Shown: positions 1 to 7,019 of the stretch, piece by piece
How positions within the stretch are numbered: position 1 is the first letter of the stretch
Layout: each line of letters begins with the position of its first letter
NCBI GenBank assembly: GCA_028280915.1
Contig: JANQKX010000265.1
Span: 1-11,778 of the forward strand
Source of the DNA: Kiloniellaceae bacterium
GTDB lineage: Bacteria > Pseudomonadota > Alphaproteobacteria > Kiloniellales > Kiloniellaceae
Length of the DNA: 11,778 bases
Reading direction: 5' to 3'
The notes under the pieces: generated by a model
The model's input: the letters and a program-made list of their open reading frames with translations, nothing else
Database searches by the model: none
Told to the model about the DNA's origin: nothing
Program-made: the position numbers and the translations under genes

Positions 1-9
1 CCCCTCCGA

Positions 10-42
10 TTGGGCACAGAGCAAAAAAGCATTGTGGCCCAA
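10..42. repeat. Imperfect inverted repeat downstream of the oxidoreductase gene
   Basis: TTGGGCACA (10-18) faces TGTGGCCCAA (33-42), which is complementary except for one bulged G at 37. The loop contains an A6 run, which is T6 on the minus strand. It lies about 35 bp past the oxidoreductase stop codon and could help end that transcript. The T-run sits in the loop rather than after the stem, so it is not a standard intrinsic terminator. Confidence 0.3.
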
Positions 43-75
43 GCGGCGGGAAAGGGCAAACGGTGCGAGGCCGGC

Positions 76-2124
76 TTAGGGCAACGCTACCTCGACAAAA
101 GTCTCGTTGTAACAAGCCCCCGACATGATGTCGGTGCGCAGATCAGCGGGGATCAAGGCATTGGCCGTTTCCCCCGTCGCACTGGTTTCCAGCCAGGTGC
201 CCTTGGGGGAATAGAGCACGCCGGGACGCACCGCCTCCGTGGGGCGAGCGGTGAGCACCACCTGACCGCGATCGTTCCACACCTTCACCGGGTCTCCGTC
301 GCGGATGCCCCGCTTCGCCGCGTCCACCGGATTGATCTCCAGGATTTCCGGGCCGGTGGAATCGGGATGGCCGCCGAAAGTGGCGTTCGTGCGCTTGTTC
401 GACGAGGGGGAGATGAGGCAGAGGGGCAAATCCTGTTCCGCCGGCGCGTAGCGGGGCAAGCCGAAGCCGTATTCGGCTTCCAGATCCTGGCTGAACAACT
501 CGATTTTGCCGCTGGCCGTGCCCGGTTCGATGGTATCGCAAAGGATCAGATCGGCGCCATCCGGGGTGCCCATGGCCAGGGCCTTGTCCAAGGGCAGTGC
601 ACTGGGCTGCAGGCCGCCGAGGCGCGGATCTCCCCCATCAAAAGCCGCATCCATAAGGGCCGCGTCGTCGTCGCGGAAACAGGGCTCGTCGAATCCGAAC
701 CGGGCCGCGAGGCGACGGAAAATCTCCGTGTTGGGCAAGGCCTCGCCCAGCGGCGGAATAACGGCCTCGGCCCGCTGCAGGTAGTTCTGCCCATAAGCGG
801 CATAGACATCGGGAAACTCGAAGTGACTGGCCGCCGGCAGGATCACGTCCGCGTAAGCCAGGCTGTCGGTCATCACCACATCGCTGCCCACCACGAAGAG
901 ATCCTCCTGGCTCAAGGCCCGGCGCATGCGGTTTTGGTCGGGATGGGTACAGACCGGATTGTGATTGTAGATAAAGACCCCCTTGATGGGCGGGTCCAAG
1001 GAGGGATCCAACATGAGCTTGGAGATATCCACGATATTGACCGTGCGGGTGCCGGGCGGGATCAAGTCGGGCCGCTGCAAGCGGTCCGAGGTGGCGGGAA
1101 AAGCATTGCCCGGCTTGGCGATCACTCCCGCACCGCGCCGGCCCATGTTGCCGGTCAGGACCTGCAAGGCCATGGCCGCCCGAAGAGACGACCCGCCGCT
1201 GCGCCCCCGCTCCGCACCATTGCCGATGGAAAGGGCGCTCCGCTGGCAGGCCTGATAACAGCCGGCCATCGCTTCGATTTGGGCCAAGGGCAATTGACAG
1301 ATTTCCGCCGCGGCTTCCAGGGAGTATTGTCGGGCGGCGACCATGTAGGCCTCGGCGCCCAGCACCCATTTGTCGATGAAAGCTTGGTCAAAAGCCCCCC
1401 GCTGCTCCAGTTCCGCCGCCAGGGCCAGGAACAGCACCACGTCCGTGCCCGGTTTGATCTGCAGGTGCAAGTCGGCTTGCTCCGCCACCTTGGTGCGCTT
1501 GGGATCGACCACCACCAGCTTGGCACCGTTGCGGCGGGCCGCCTTGATCACCCGCATCAAATGCAGGTTGGAGACGGTCACGTTGTTGCTGACCACCACG
1601 ATAAGATCGGAATGGCGCGCCTGCTCCGGCGGCATGCCGGGGGCCGAGCCGAAAAGGCTGGTATAGGCCGCCCCGCGCACCGCGCCGCACAGGGGCCCCC
1701 GGTCCAGCAAGGTCGCGCCAAGCTTGTGGAAAAACCGGGAATCCATGGAGCCACCGGCCAGCTTGCCGTGGGGCCCGGCATAGTTCAGCGGTGCGATGGC
1801 TTGGGGACCATGGCGGTCGATGATGTCCGTGAAGCTGTCATGGATCACATCCAGCGCCTTGGACCAGGAAATGGGCTCGAACTGGCCGGACCCCTTCGGG
1901 CCCTTGCGCAACAGCGGCCGGGTCAGGCGCCGTGGCCCATGGACGAAGTCCGGATAGTATTCCGAGACCTTTTTGCAGATCACGCCGGCGGTATAGGGGT
2001 TGGCGCGGGAGCCGCGCACTTTCACGATCTCCGTACCGGTGGTCTTCACCGACAGGCTGCAGGTGTCGGGGCAATCCAACGGACAGACCGTTGCTTTGGT
2101 CACTAGATCGACGGTTTCGCCCAT
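76..2124 (-). CDS. Molybdopterin (bis-MGD) oxidoreductase, DMSO reductase superfamily
   Basis: This encodes a catalytic subunit of the DMSO reductase superfamily, 682 residues from the start chosen here. The N-terminus has the four-cysteine [4Fe-4S] motif (C14-x3-C18-x3-C22-x27-C50, in VCPLDCPDTCSL and VICKKV). The C-terminus has the usual molydopterin-dinucleotide-binding domain (LEINPVDAAKRGIRDGD, VKVWNDRG). C146 in GPLCGAVRGAA lies where formate dehydrogenases carry the Mo-ligating Cys or Sec, so a cysteine ligand is inferred. There is no twin-arginine signal, so the enzyme is probably cytoplasmic. No iron-sulfur or membrane partner gene lies in the window, and the substrate cannot be read from the sequence. 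It resembles the uncharacterised MopB_3-type branch rather than a named enzyme. Start: an AAAGGA lies 9 nt before the ATG at 2124. The ATG at 2133 is also possible, while an extension to 2217 would translate the promoter region. Confidence 0.9.
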   Translation of the reverse strand: MGETVDLVTKATVCPLDCPDTCSLSVKTTGTEIVKVRGSRANPYTAGVICKKVSEYYPDFVHGPRRLTRPLLRKGPKGSGQFEPISWSKALDVIHDSFTDIIDRHGPQAIAPLNYAGPHGKLAGGSMDSRFFHKLGATLLDRGPLCGAVRGAAYTSLFGSAPGMPPEQARHSDLIVVVSNNVTVSNLHLMRVIKAARRNGAKLVVVDPKRTKVAEQADLHLQIKPGTDVVLFLALAAELEQRGAFDQAFIDKWVLGAEAYMVAARQYSLEAAAEICQLPLAQIEAMAGCYQACQRSALSIGNGAERGRSGGSSLRAAMALQVLTGNMGRRGAGVIAKPGNAFPATSDRLQRPDLIPPGTRTVNIVDISKLMLDPSLDPPIKGVFIYNHNPVCTHPDQNRMRRALSQEDLFVVGSDVVMTDSLAYADVILPAASHFEFPDVYAAYGQNYLQRAEAVIPPLGEALPNTEIFRRLAARFGFDEPCFRDDDAALMDAAFDGGDPRLGGLQPSALPLDKALAMGTPDGADLILCDTIEPGTASGKIELFSQDLEAEYGFGLPRYAPAEQDLPLCLISPSSNKRTNATFGGHPDSTGPEILEINPVDAAKRGIRDGDPVKVWNDRGQVVLTARPTEAVRPGVLYSPKGTWLETSATGETANALIPADLRTDIMSGACYNETFVEVALP

Positions 2125-2172
2125 GGCGTTCATTCCTTTACCTGGCAAAATTTCGGAAACTCCGATGGTGCA

Positions 2173-2196
2173 GATTGGGCCGGATCTGGCCCAATC
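2173..2196. promoter_or_regulatory. Perfect 9-bp inverted repeat, candidate operator of the oxidoreductase gene
   Basis: GATTGGGCC (2173-2181) and GGCCCAATC (2188-2196) are perfect inverted arms around a 6-bp spacer. The dyad centre is about 60 bp upstream of the ATG at 2124, in the divergent region shared with the acetyltransferase gene. A 24-bp dyad at this place fits a dimeric repressor or activator site. It could also simply be an RNA hairpin. No regulator gene is present in the window to pair it with. Confidence 0.35.
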
Positions 2197-2312
2197 AAAA
2201 GGGCCGCTTTTTGCCATTTTATGGGACCAGTTTTGCCTGCACCCTTTGAATTCTCCTCGAGCCGCCTAAGTAAACCCTGATCGGCACCGTCCCGGATTTG
2301 AACGCCGGCGGT

Positions 2313-2348
2313 CTCACGCTTTTGGACCAACAGCCTCACGCATTTGGA
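2313..2348 (+). repeat. 14-bp direct repeat at 22-bp spacing just upstream of the acetyltransferase gene
   Basis: CTCACGCTTTTGGA (2313-2326) recurs as CTCACGCATTTGGA (2335-2348), 13 of 14 bases identical. The period of 22 bp is about two helical turns. The second copy ends 8 bp before the acetyltransferase ATG and contains its Shine-Dalgarno-like GGAAAG. Between the copies is a small dyad, TTGGACCAA (2322-2330). The same GGACCA core recurs at 2224-2229. These look like candidate regulator half-sites, but the function is inferred from placement only. Confidence 0.3.
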
Positions 2349-2356
2349 AAGTGACC

Positions 2357-2827
2357 ATGCTTCGTCTACGCCCCGCTCAATTGGCCGATGCTGCCGTTTT
2401 ATCGGCGCTTGCTTTTCGATCGAAGGCCCATTGGGGCTATGATGACGCCTTCATGGCGGCCTGCCGGGACGAACTCACCATCAGTCACGACCGCATCACC
2501 AACGACTTCGTCGTGGTGGCCCAGATTGGCGACGACGTCGCGGCTTTAGGGTGCCTTTCCCAGAAAGGTCAGGACGGAGAGATCGAGGACGTTTTTGTGG
2601 CGCCGGAATGCATGGGCCAAGGCGTCGGACGCGCGTTGATGGCCGCCTTGATCGATCGGGCGCGCACTCTTGGCCTGCGCCGGCTCGCCCTGGACGCGGA
2701 TCCCCACGCCGAGGCCTTTTACGCGAGAATGGGCTTTGTCACCGTCGGCAAATCTCCGTCCGGGTCCATCCCGGGGCGGTTTTTGCCCCGCATGGCGATG
2801 GACCTGCCGGCCGGGGAGACCGTCTGA
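2357..2827 (+). CDS. GNAT-family N-acetyltransferase
   Basis: This 156-residue protein is a single GNAT domain, the fold that moves an acetyl group from acetyl-CoA to an amine. Motif A, which binds the pyrophosphate of CoA, is GQGVGRAL (88-94), after the beta-4 strand EIEDVFVAPE. The C-terminal motif B is ADPHAEAFYARMGF (about 114-127). The ending ...GSIPGRFLPRMAMDL is typical of small stand-alone GNATs of unknown substrate. Start: the ATG at 2357 has GGAAAG 5 nt upstream. A GTG at 2351 would add only two residues and would overlap that site. It is divergent from the oxidoreductase gene and convergent with the permease gene, with a 25-bp gap. The acceptor could be a small molecule or a protein N-terminus, and nothing nearby decides. 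Confidence 0.86.
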   Translation: MLRLRPAQLADAAVLSALAFRSKAHWGYDDAFMAACRDELTISHDRITNDFVVVAQIGDDVAALGCLSQKGQDGEIEDVFVAPECMGQGVGRALMAALIDRARTLGLRRLALDADPHAEAFYARMGFVTVGKSPSGSIPGRFLPRMAMDLPAGETV

Positions 2828-2852
2828 CCTTCACCCGAGCCTTCAAAAAAGT

Positions 2853-3632
2853 TCAAAGCAGGGGGCGGAACAGCATGAAAGCGCCGACCGCCAGCAGGCC
2901 GATAAAGAAAAACCGCCGAAAGGCGTGCTCCGGCAGCTTGGCCCGGATTTTTTGTCCCCCATACATGCCCAGAAGCGCCGGCGGCAAGGCGAGCAAGGAT
3001 GCCATCCCCAGATCAACACTCAGCAACGACTGGCCGCTCAGACCGATCGCGAGAGACAGGGTGGCGATGGAAAACCAGACACCCATGGTCTGGATCAACA
3101 TGTCCCGCGGCAGGGCCAAGGCCTGAAAATAACCGACCGAGGGCACCACGAAAGTGCCGGTAAGCCCGGTAAAGACCCCGTTGACCACCCCCAGGCCCGC
3201 GGACCAGCCCTTTTCCTTGTGGCGTGGCGCGGGGGGATGAAAGGACAAAAGGCTCGCCAGGGCATAAACGCAGAGAACCAGGCCCAAGCCCATGCTGAGC
3301 AGCACCGGCTCGATGGCACGCAGAAGCTGGGCGGCCAAAATCGTCACCACCCCACCGCAGAGGAGAAAGGGCCAGAGCCGCCGCGCGATCGCCCGCAAAT
3401 GACCACCATAAAACCCCTGCCAAAGATTGGTCACCAAGGCGGGCACCAACATAATGGCCATGGCCTGGGTAACACCGATGGTCGCGGCCAAGAGGGCCAG
3501 GGCAACGGTCGGCAAGCCAAAGCCAATGACGCCCTTGACCAAACCAGCCAGAAAGAGGACGGTCAAGATCAGGGCCAGGGTCGGTAAATCGGGCACGGAT
3601 TCGGGGCCAGCGGCAAAAGGTGGCAAGGACAA
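2853..3632 (-). CDS. TauE/SafE-family membrane permease (sulfite exporter type)
   Basis: This is a 259-residue polytopic inner-membrane protein with about eight hydrophobic segments. The two family half-repeats are visible: LAGLVKGVIGFGLPTVALAL near residues 28-47 and GVVNGVFTGLTGTFVVPSVG near 148-167. It ends with the characteristic G-x(n)-R pattern LLGMYGGQKIRAKL (220-233). Members export or import sulfite, sulfonates or other organic anions; the substrate here is unknown. It lies 42 bp downstream of rlpA on the same strand and may be co-transcribed. Start: the frame opens with TTG at 3632, with GCAGG 8 nt upstream. A GTG at 3596 would give a 247-residue form that still holds all membrane segments. 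The choice between them is uncertain. Confidence 0.87.
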   Translation of the reverse strand: MSLPPFAAGPESVPDLPTLALILTVLFLAGLVKGVIGFGLPTVALALLAATIGVTQAMAIMLVPALVTNLWQGFYGGHLRAIARRLWPFLLCGGVVTILAAQLLRAIEPVLLSMGLGLVLCVYALASLLSFHPPAPRHKEKGWSAGLGVVNGVFTGLTGTFVVPSVGYFQALALPRDMLIQTMGVWFSIATLSLAIGLSGQSLLSVDLGMASLLALPPALLGMYGGQKIRAKLPEHAFRRFFFIGLLAVGAFMLFRPLL

Positions 3633-3674
3633 GAGTGAGGCCTGCGGGAGCTTAGCCCAGATAGGCGCCCGACG

Positions 3675-4109
3675 CTAACCTTGAACCTTCACCCGAACCT
3701 GGGTCACCCCGTCATTCAAAAACCCGAGCTCGGACGCGGCCCGTCGGGACAGATCGATGATGCGGCCCTTGGCGAAGGGTCCCCGGTCGTTGATGGTCAC
3801 CCGCACCGAGCGGCCGTTACTCAGCGAGGTCACGGTCACCACGGTCCCGAAGGGCAAGGTTTTGTGCGCGGCGGTCATAGCATTCATGTCGAACGCCTGA
3901 CCGCTTGCCGTGGTGAGGCCATGGTACTTGTCGCCGTACCACGAGGCCATGCCGGTTTCTTCATAACCCTCAAGGCCTTGCGAACTGGAAACGGCGGCGG
4001 TCCGGCTTCCAGATGTGGACGGGCCAGAAGCGCAGGCTGCCGTCAGCGCGACCAGGAAGAGGGCGCCGGCCAATTTGGCCAATTTTTTCAACGGTGCAGG
4101 CAGGGCCAT
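3675..4109 (-). CDS. rlpA: RlpA-like septal ring lytic transglycosylase / rare lipoprotein A
   Basis: This 144-residue lipoprotein has a double-psi beta-barrel (DPBB) domain. The N-terminus has lysines (K8, K9, K12), a hydrophobic stretch and a lipobox-like LTAAC with C26 as the likely lipidated cysteine. A short Ser/Thr linker leads to the DPBB domain (about 53-142) with GMASWYGDKYHG, TASGQAFD, LPFGT and INDRGPF. D108 in NDRGPF is the conserved acidic residue expected at the active site. RlpA proteins cleave denuded peptidoglycan, often at the septum. Unlike E. coli RlpA, this one has no C-terminal SPOR domain, so it would need another route to the division site. The ribosome binding site is weak. 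The permease gene follows 42 bp downstream. Confidence 0.93.
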   Translation of the reverse strand: MALPAPLKKLAKLAGALFLVALTAACASGPSTSGSRTAAVSSSQGLEGYEETGMASWYGDKYHGLTTASGQAFDMNAMTAAHKTLPFGTVVTVTSLSNGRSVRVTINDRGPFAKGRIIDLSRRAASELGFLNDGVTQVRVKVQG

Positions 4110-4120
4110 GAATATTGACT

Positions 4121-4147
4121 CAAATCCAACGCGATCCCAAATCCAAC
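4121..4147. promoter_or_regulatory. Exact 10-bp direct repeat upstream of rlpA, candidate regulator site
   Basis: CAAATCCAAC occurs at 4121-4130 and again at 4138-4147, separated by 7 bp. On the rlpA strand it reads GTTGGATTTG-N7-GTTGGATTTG, and the nearer copy ends 11 bp before the ATG. Paired direct half-sites are typical of response-regulator binding. The position, overlapping the likely 5' leader, would suit repression. No regulator can be named from the sequence. Confidence 0.35.
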
Positions 4148-4392
4148 CTATTGGAGAATCCTTGTACCAAGGCCCAGATTCGGGAGCCTGGAATTGTGGA
4201 CCTAGGCGACGAACAAATCGTTAAGGCATGCGAGGGATAGCCTGTTCATCACGCCTTGCCGGACGGACGAACGAGCTGGCGGACTGCGCGCTTGCAGCCG
4301 GATGTTCAAATGGGGTATGCGAGGCATCTTTAAACACCTATAAACTCACCGCCTAAGAGATTGTGGCTTAAAGGGTATTGAAAGGCAGAGGA

Positions 4393-5049
4393 TTGCCAAA
4401 GCGACAGGTATCCAAACCCGCCTTTGTGTCAGAGCCTGCGGAGGTCGCTCCGGCGGCAAGCGAGGCCTTGACCGATGCACCCGCCGCGCCCCGGCCGCGG
4501 CGCTCTTTCGGCTGGGCGGCCATGGCGGCCTTGGGGTTTTTGGCCGTGGGACTGGTGGGCGGATTTTATGCCGGGCAGGAGTACGGCCGGGCCTCGGAAA
4601 CCGTGGACACGGGCCAATCCTGGATCGATCAGGTGGCTCTGTACCAAAAGCTGCTCACCCGGGCCTCGGTGAGGGACTTTGCCGAGGACCCAAGCGCCAA
4701 GGCGGAACTCGAAACCCGCCTAGGAAATCAATTGGATATGGTTTTGGCCATTCCAGACATGTCCCAGTTGGAGATGGCATTCGCGGGTGGCCAAATTCTG
4801 AGTGTCAATGACCGCCCCGTGGCACAGCTGCTCTATTTGCCGCCCTCGGGGGCGCCGGTCGCCGTCTTTATCACACCGCGCGGCGGCGGTGATCGAAACA
4901 TGATCAAGGGCCGGGAGTATGGCCTAAACCTGTTCAGCTGGCGGCAAGACGGCTTTGCCTATGCGGTCATTGGCAAGGCGCGCCGGCAAGATCTTCGTGA
5001 ACTGGCCACGGCCGTGCGTCACGGGGGCAAAAAAGATTCGGCGCAATAG
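4393..5049 (+). CDS. Membrane protein resembling the C-terminal part of anti-sigma factors; zinc-binding N-terminus absent
   Basis: The protein is 218 residues from the TTG at 4393, or 223 from a TTG at 4378 (numbering below uses 4378). It has a cytoplasmic Ala/Pro/Glu-rich segment (1-42), one transmembrane helix (45-66) and an exported domain. That domain, with SWIDQVALYQ near 81-90, PDMSQLEMAFAGGQIL near 126-141 and RPVAQLLYLP near 146-155, then LNLFSWRQDGFAYAV, resembles the periplasmic part of COG5662-type anti-sigma factors. The usual N-terminal HxxxCxxC zinc domain that grips the sigma factor is missing, and no ECF sigma gene is adjacent. No Met lies before the membrane helix, so an N-terminal error is possible. 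The start at 4393 is preferred because AAAGG lies 7 nt upstream. It is convergent with the DUF4384 gene, with a 46-bp gap. The family call is by pattern recognition and only moderately sure. Confidence 0.62.
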   Translation: MPKRQVSKPAFVSEPAEVAPAASEALTDAPAAPRPRRSFGWAAMAALGFLAVGLVGGFYAGQEYGRASETVDTGQSWIDQVALYQKLLTRASVRDFAEDPSAKAELETRLGNQLDMVLAIPDMSQLEMAFAGGQILSVNDRPVAQLLYLPPSGAPVAVFITPRGGGDRNMIKGREYGLNLFSWRQDGFAYAVIGKARRQDLRELATAVRHGGKKDSAQ

Positions 5050-5095
5050 TGGCGCCGTCCTGCGCGCCATTGGCGGTCCCGCGAAAGGGTCTGAG

Positions 5096-6778
5096 CTAGA
5101 AGGATTTGCGCCCCAAGAGGTCCAACACATGCTGGCGGTCCGATTCCGCCTGCTGGTTGCTGGGATCAATTTCAAGCAGCTGGTCCCAATAGGCGACCGC
5201 GGCATTGAGATCTTTGCGTTTGAAGGCGGCCAGGGCCCGATCGTTGTAAATTTCCGCCACCGTCGGCTGAATGGCCGCCAGGTGCTGGCGCGCTTCCTGG
5301 TTGGCCGGCTGTACCGCCAGCACCTTGTTGAAGGAATCATAGGCCATGGTTGCATCCCCGGCCGCCAGATGGGCAATTCCTTCTTGAATGTGTTTTTGGG
5401 CAAGGGTCATTTGCGAGGATTCTTCCTCGAGCCGGGCTATGCGCTCGTTCCCGGGGGCCAGGGCGTTGGCCATGGCCAGGCTGTGCATGGCCTTTTCCGG
5501 TTTTTGCCGGGCGATCAGGGCCTCGGCCATGTCGCCATAAGCCGTGACCAACTGGGTCACCAAAGCCTCGTCCCAGGGTGCCGATTCCAGATTTGACAGC
5601 AACTCGGACAAGCGGGCCGACAGAACCAACACATCCGCCTGGGCCGCGGCGCTATCCGGAACGCCACTCCAGATCGTCTCGGCCTGACCTTCCTTCTGGG
5701 CCACGATCGCCGCCTCGCTGTCGCTGGCATCCGCTTCCGGGCTCTCCGGCGAGGATACCTCGGCTTGGGTTTCTACCGGCTGGGTCTCTTCAGCCTGGGT
5801 TTCATCAGGCGCGGCGGAAAGGTCGGCTTCCTCAACGGGAACGGGCGGGAGCGCCGCCATGCTTTCGGCTCCCGAGCTTTCGACCCCCGCATCATCAGTT
5901 ACCGCCGCACGCGCCACCTGTTCATCGCCACTTTGGACTTCTTCGGGTTGATCCTCGGTAACGGCAGCAGGCGCCGGCTCCACCGGGACGGGCTCGGGCG
6001 TGGGCTCTGGAACGGCAGGTTCCGGCACGGCCGGCTCCGTCGCGACCATTTCCAAGGACTCGCTTCCAGGTGCGGCGGGATCGCCCGGGGTGACCGTGAG
6101 GTATTGAAAAACCACGGTCAGGTCCTTGTTGGGCTCCGGCACGGGCAGGCCATAGATGTTGGGTTTCAAGGCATCCAGATAATCGTCGGCAGGCTCCGAT
6201 TCCGGGCGTTGATCCCGCAACAGGGGCTCGGGAGAGGCCAGGAGTACGATCAGTTCCCGGCCGAACGGGGGGCCGGCCACGATGGGCCCGTCAGACTGGG
6301 TGCGCCGCACCACCATTTGCTGCCGCTCGGGCAGGGGCGCATCGGCAAAGGTGGGCCCGGGCAGGAGATGGGTGACTGTGCCGTCGCTTTTGTAGTGATC
6401 GAGATAGATGTAAGCCGGGAAGCGCGGCCCGGTGATCTTGAAAACCGTGCGCTCGCCTTCCTGATAAATGCCGTTGGGATTGTTGAGGCGCAAATCGACG
6501 CCATTGGCATTGGCCCGGCTGCGGGTGGCGATCACCGCGTTCAAGCGGTTCAGGACGGAAACCGGCAGGCCGCTGTCCCGCTGGGCCATGGCGACGCCGG
6601 ACCAGATCCCCGGCGCGCCCCAGGTCAGGAGGCCAAGGATCACGGCAAGGACCGCCAAACTCGGCCCCAGGGGAAAAATCCGCCCGGGGAAAAGGGCACG
6701 GCCAAGCCCGCGTCCAGCTATTGGGAACGGCGGTCGCCGATCGGCCACGTCACGTCGTGCATTCACGTCCAAAACCAC
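5096..6778 (-). CDS. Exported DUF4384 and TPR protein with a Pro/Glu-rich linker
   Basis: The 560-residue product has, in order: a long basic N-terminal stretch (1-39); a hydrophobic segment (40-54) with a likely signal-peptidase site after A65 (VAMA|Q); a DUF4384-like beta domain (about 97-183: NGIYQEGERTVFKI, AYIYLDHYKSDG, GRELIVLLAS); a low-complexity Pro/Glu/Ala linker (about 230-375); and a TPR-rich C-terminus (about 404-545). DUF4384 domains occur in exported or surface proteins and are thought to mediate binding. TPRs are protein-interaction scaffolds. A periplasmic or envelope scaffold is inferred; no enzyme motif is seen. The start GTG at 6778 has a weak GAAG 7 nt upstream. GTGs at 6766 and 6748 would shorten the unusually long N-terminal region. 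Confidence 0.82.
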   Translation of the reverse strand: MVLDVNARRDVADRRPPFPIAGRGLGRALFPGRIFPLGPSLAVLAVILGLLTWGAPGIWSGVAMAQRDSGLPVSVLNRLNAVIATRSRANANGVDLRLNNPNGIYQEGERTVFKITGPRFPAYIYLDHYKSDGTVTHLLPGPTFADAPLPERQQMVVRRTQSDGPIVAGPPFGRELIVLLASPEPLLRDQRPESEPADDYLDALKPNIYGLPVPEPNKDLTVVFQYLTVTPGDPAAPGSESLEMVATEPAVPEPAVPEPTPEPVPVEPAPAAVTEDQPEEVQSGDEQVARAAVTDDAGVESSGAESMAALPPVPVEEADLSAAPDETQAEETQPVETQAEVSSPESPEADASDSEAAIVAQKEGQAETIWSGVPDSAAAQADVLVLSARLSELLSNLESAPWDEALVTQLVTAYGDMAEALIARQKPEKAMHSLAMANALAPGNERIARLEEESSQMTLAQKHIQEGIAHLAAGDATMAYDSFNKVLAVQPANQEARQHLAAIQPTVAEIYNDRALAAFKRKDLNAAVAYWDQLLEIDPSNQQAESDRQHVLDLLGRKSF

Positions 6779-6825
6779 TATCGCACTTCAATTGCAAAAA
6801 CCGCCAGTTTGCCTGGCTTTTTCAT
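6778..6825 (-). CDS. Candidate 15-codon leader peptide overlapping the DUF4384 gene start
   Basis: An open frame, ATG AAA AAG CCA and so on, encodes MKKPGKLAVFAIEVR and ends with TAG, whose last base is the first base of the GTG start at 6778 (TAGTG). A GGGA lies about 8 nt upstream of its ATG. Its codons run straight through the hairpin and T-run at 6796-6822. This arrangement would suit translational coupling or attenuation. At 15 codons, a chance frame remains quite possible. Confidence 0.3.
   Translation of the reverse strand: MKKPGKLAVFAIEVR
6796..6822. terminator. Bidirectional intrinsic-terminator-like hairpin
   Basis: GCCAG (6803-6807), loop TTTGC, CTGGC (6813-6817) is flanked by A5 (6796-6800) and T5 (6818-6822). 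On either strand the stem is therefore followed by a U-run: directly on +, after two G's on -. It could end the binding-protein transcript arriving from 7020 on the minus strand. It lies only 18-45 bp upstream of the DUF4384 GTG, so any promoter for that gene must transcribe through it. That is why it may work as an attenuator. Confidence 0.5.
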
Positions 6826-6875
6826 CGCATAAGTCCCGTTGGCCGGACGTTTTACCCGTCCCTTGCCAACGCCCC

Positions 6876-6892
6876 ACCGGCCCGGGGCCGGT
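6876..6892. repeat. GC-rich perfect inverted repeat downstream of the binding-protein gene
   Basis: ACCGGCCC (6876-6883) and GGGCCGGT (6885-6892) form a 17-bp near-palindrome in the 241-bp gap between the binding-protein and DUF4384 genes. On + it is followed by TTTAA. On -, the direction of both neighbouring genes, it is followed by GGGGCG, so it is not a convincing intrinsic terminator. A stable 3' hairpin protecting the upstream mRNA or a protein-binding dyad are both possible. I see no gene in the rest of this gap. Confidence 0.35.
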
Positions 6893-7019
6893 TTAATGAG
6901 GGGCTCAAACAGCAGCGCAAGATTACACGCAAGCGCCGTCCGAGTCACGCCGCAGACAGCACATAACGACCGGACAGCGGTGAGTCCAGCCCCTCTTTAA
7001 CCCGCTTTTGGGGCCGATG

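Noticed and set aside
10..2106. A 698-codon open frame on the + strand
   Set aside because: It is fully antisense to the molybdopterin oxidoreductase, starts with TTG, and its product is rich in Gly, Arg and His with no recognisable domain; this is a usual shadow frame in high-GC DNA.
2130..2339. A 69-codon minus-strand frame from GTG at 2339, ending in an ATGA overlap with the possible oxidoreductase ATG at 2133
   Set aside because: The overlap looks like coupling, but the frame fills the divergent promoter region, begins only 18 bp from the acetyltransferase start, has no clear ribosome site, and contains the regulatory-looking repeats.
2285..2345. A tRNA-like look, with TTCAAATCC on the minus strand
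   Set aside because: The sequences flanking the T-loop-like motif do not form a T-stem, no acceptor stem pairs at the right distance, and there is no CCA end.
2670..3587. A 305-codon + strand frame rich in Gln, Gly and His
   Set aside because: It overlaps the acetyltransferase out of frame and then runs antisense to the TauE/SafE gene, so it is a shadow.
5765..6832. A 355-codon + strand frame
   Set aside because: It is antisense to the DUF4384/TPR gene, whose composition and domains are clearly protein-like; the opposite frame is Gly/Arg/His-rich and lacks domains.
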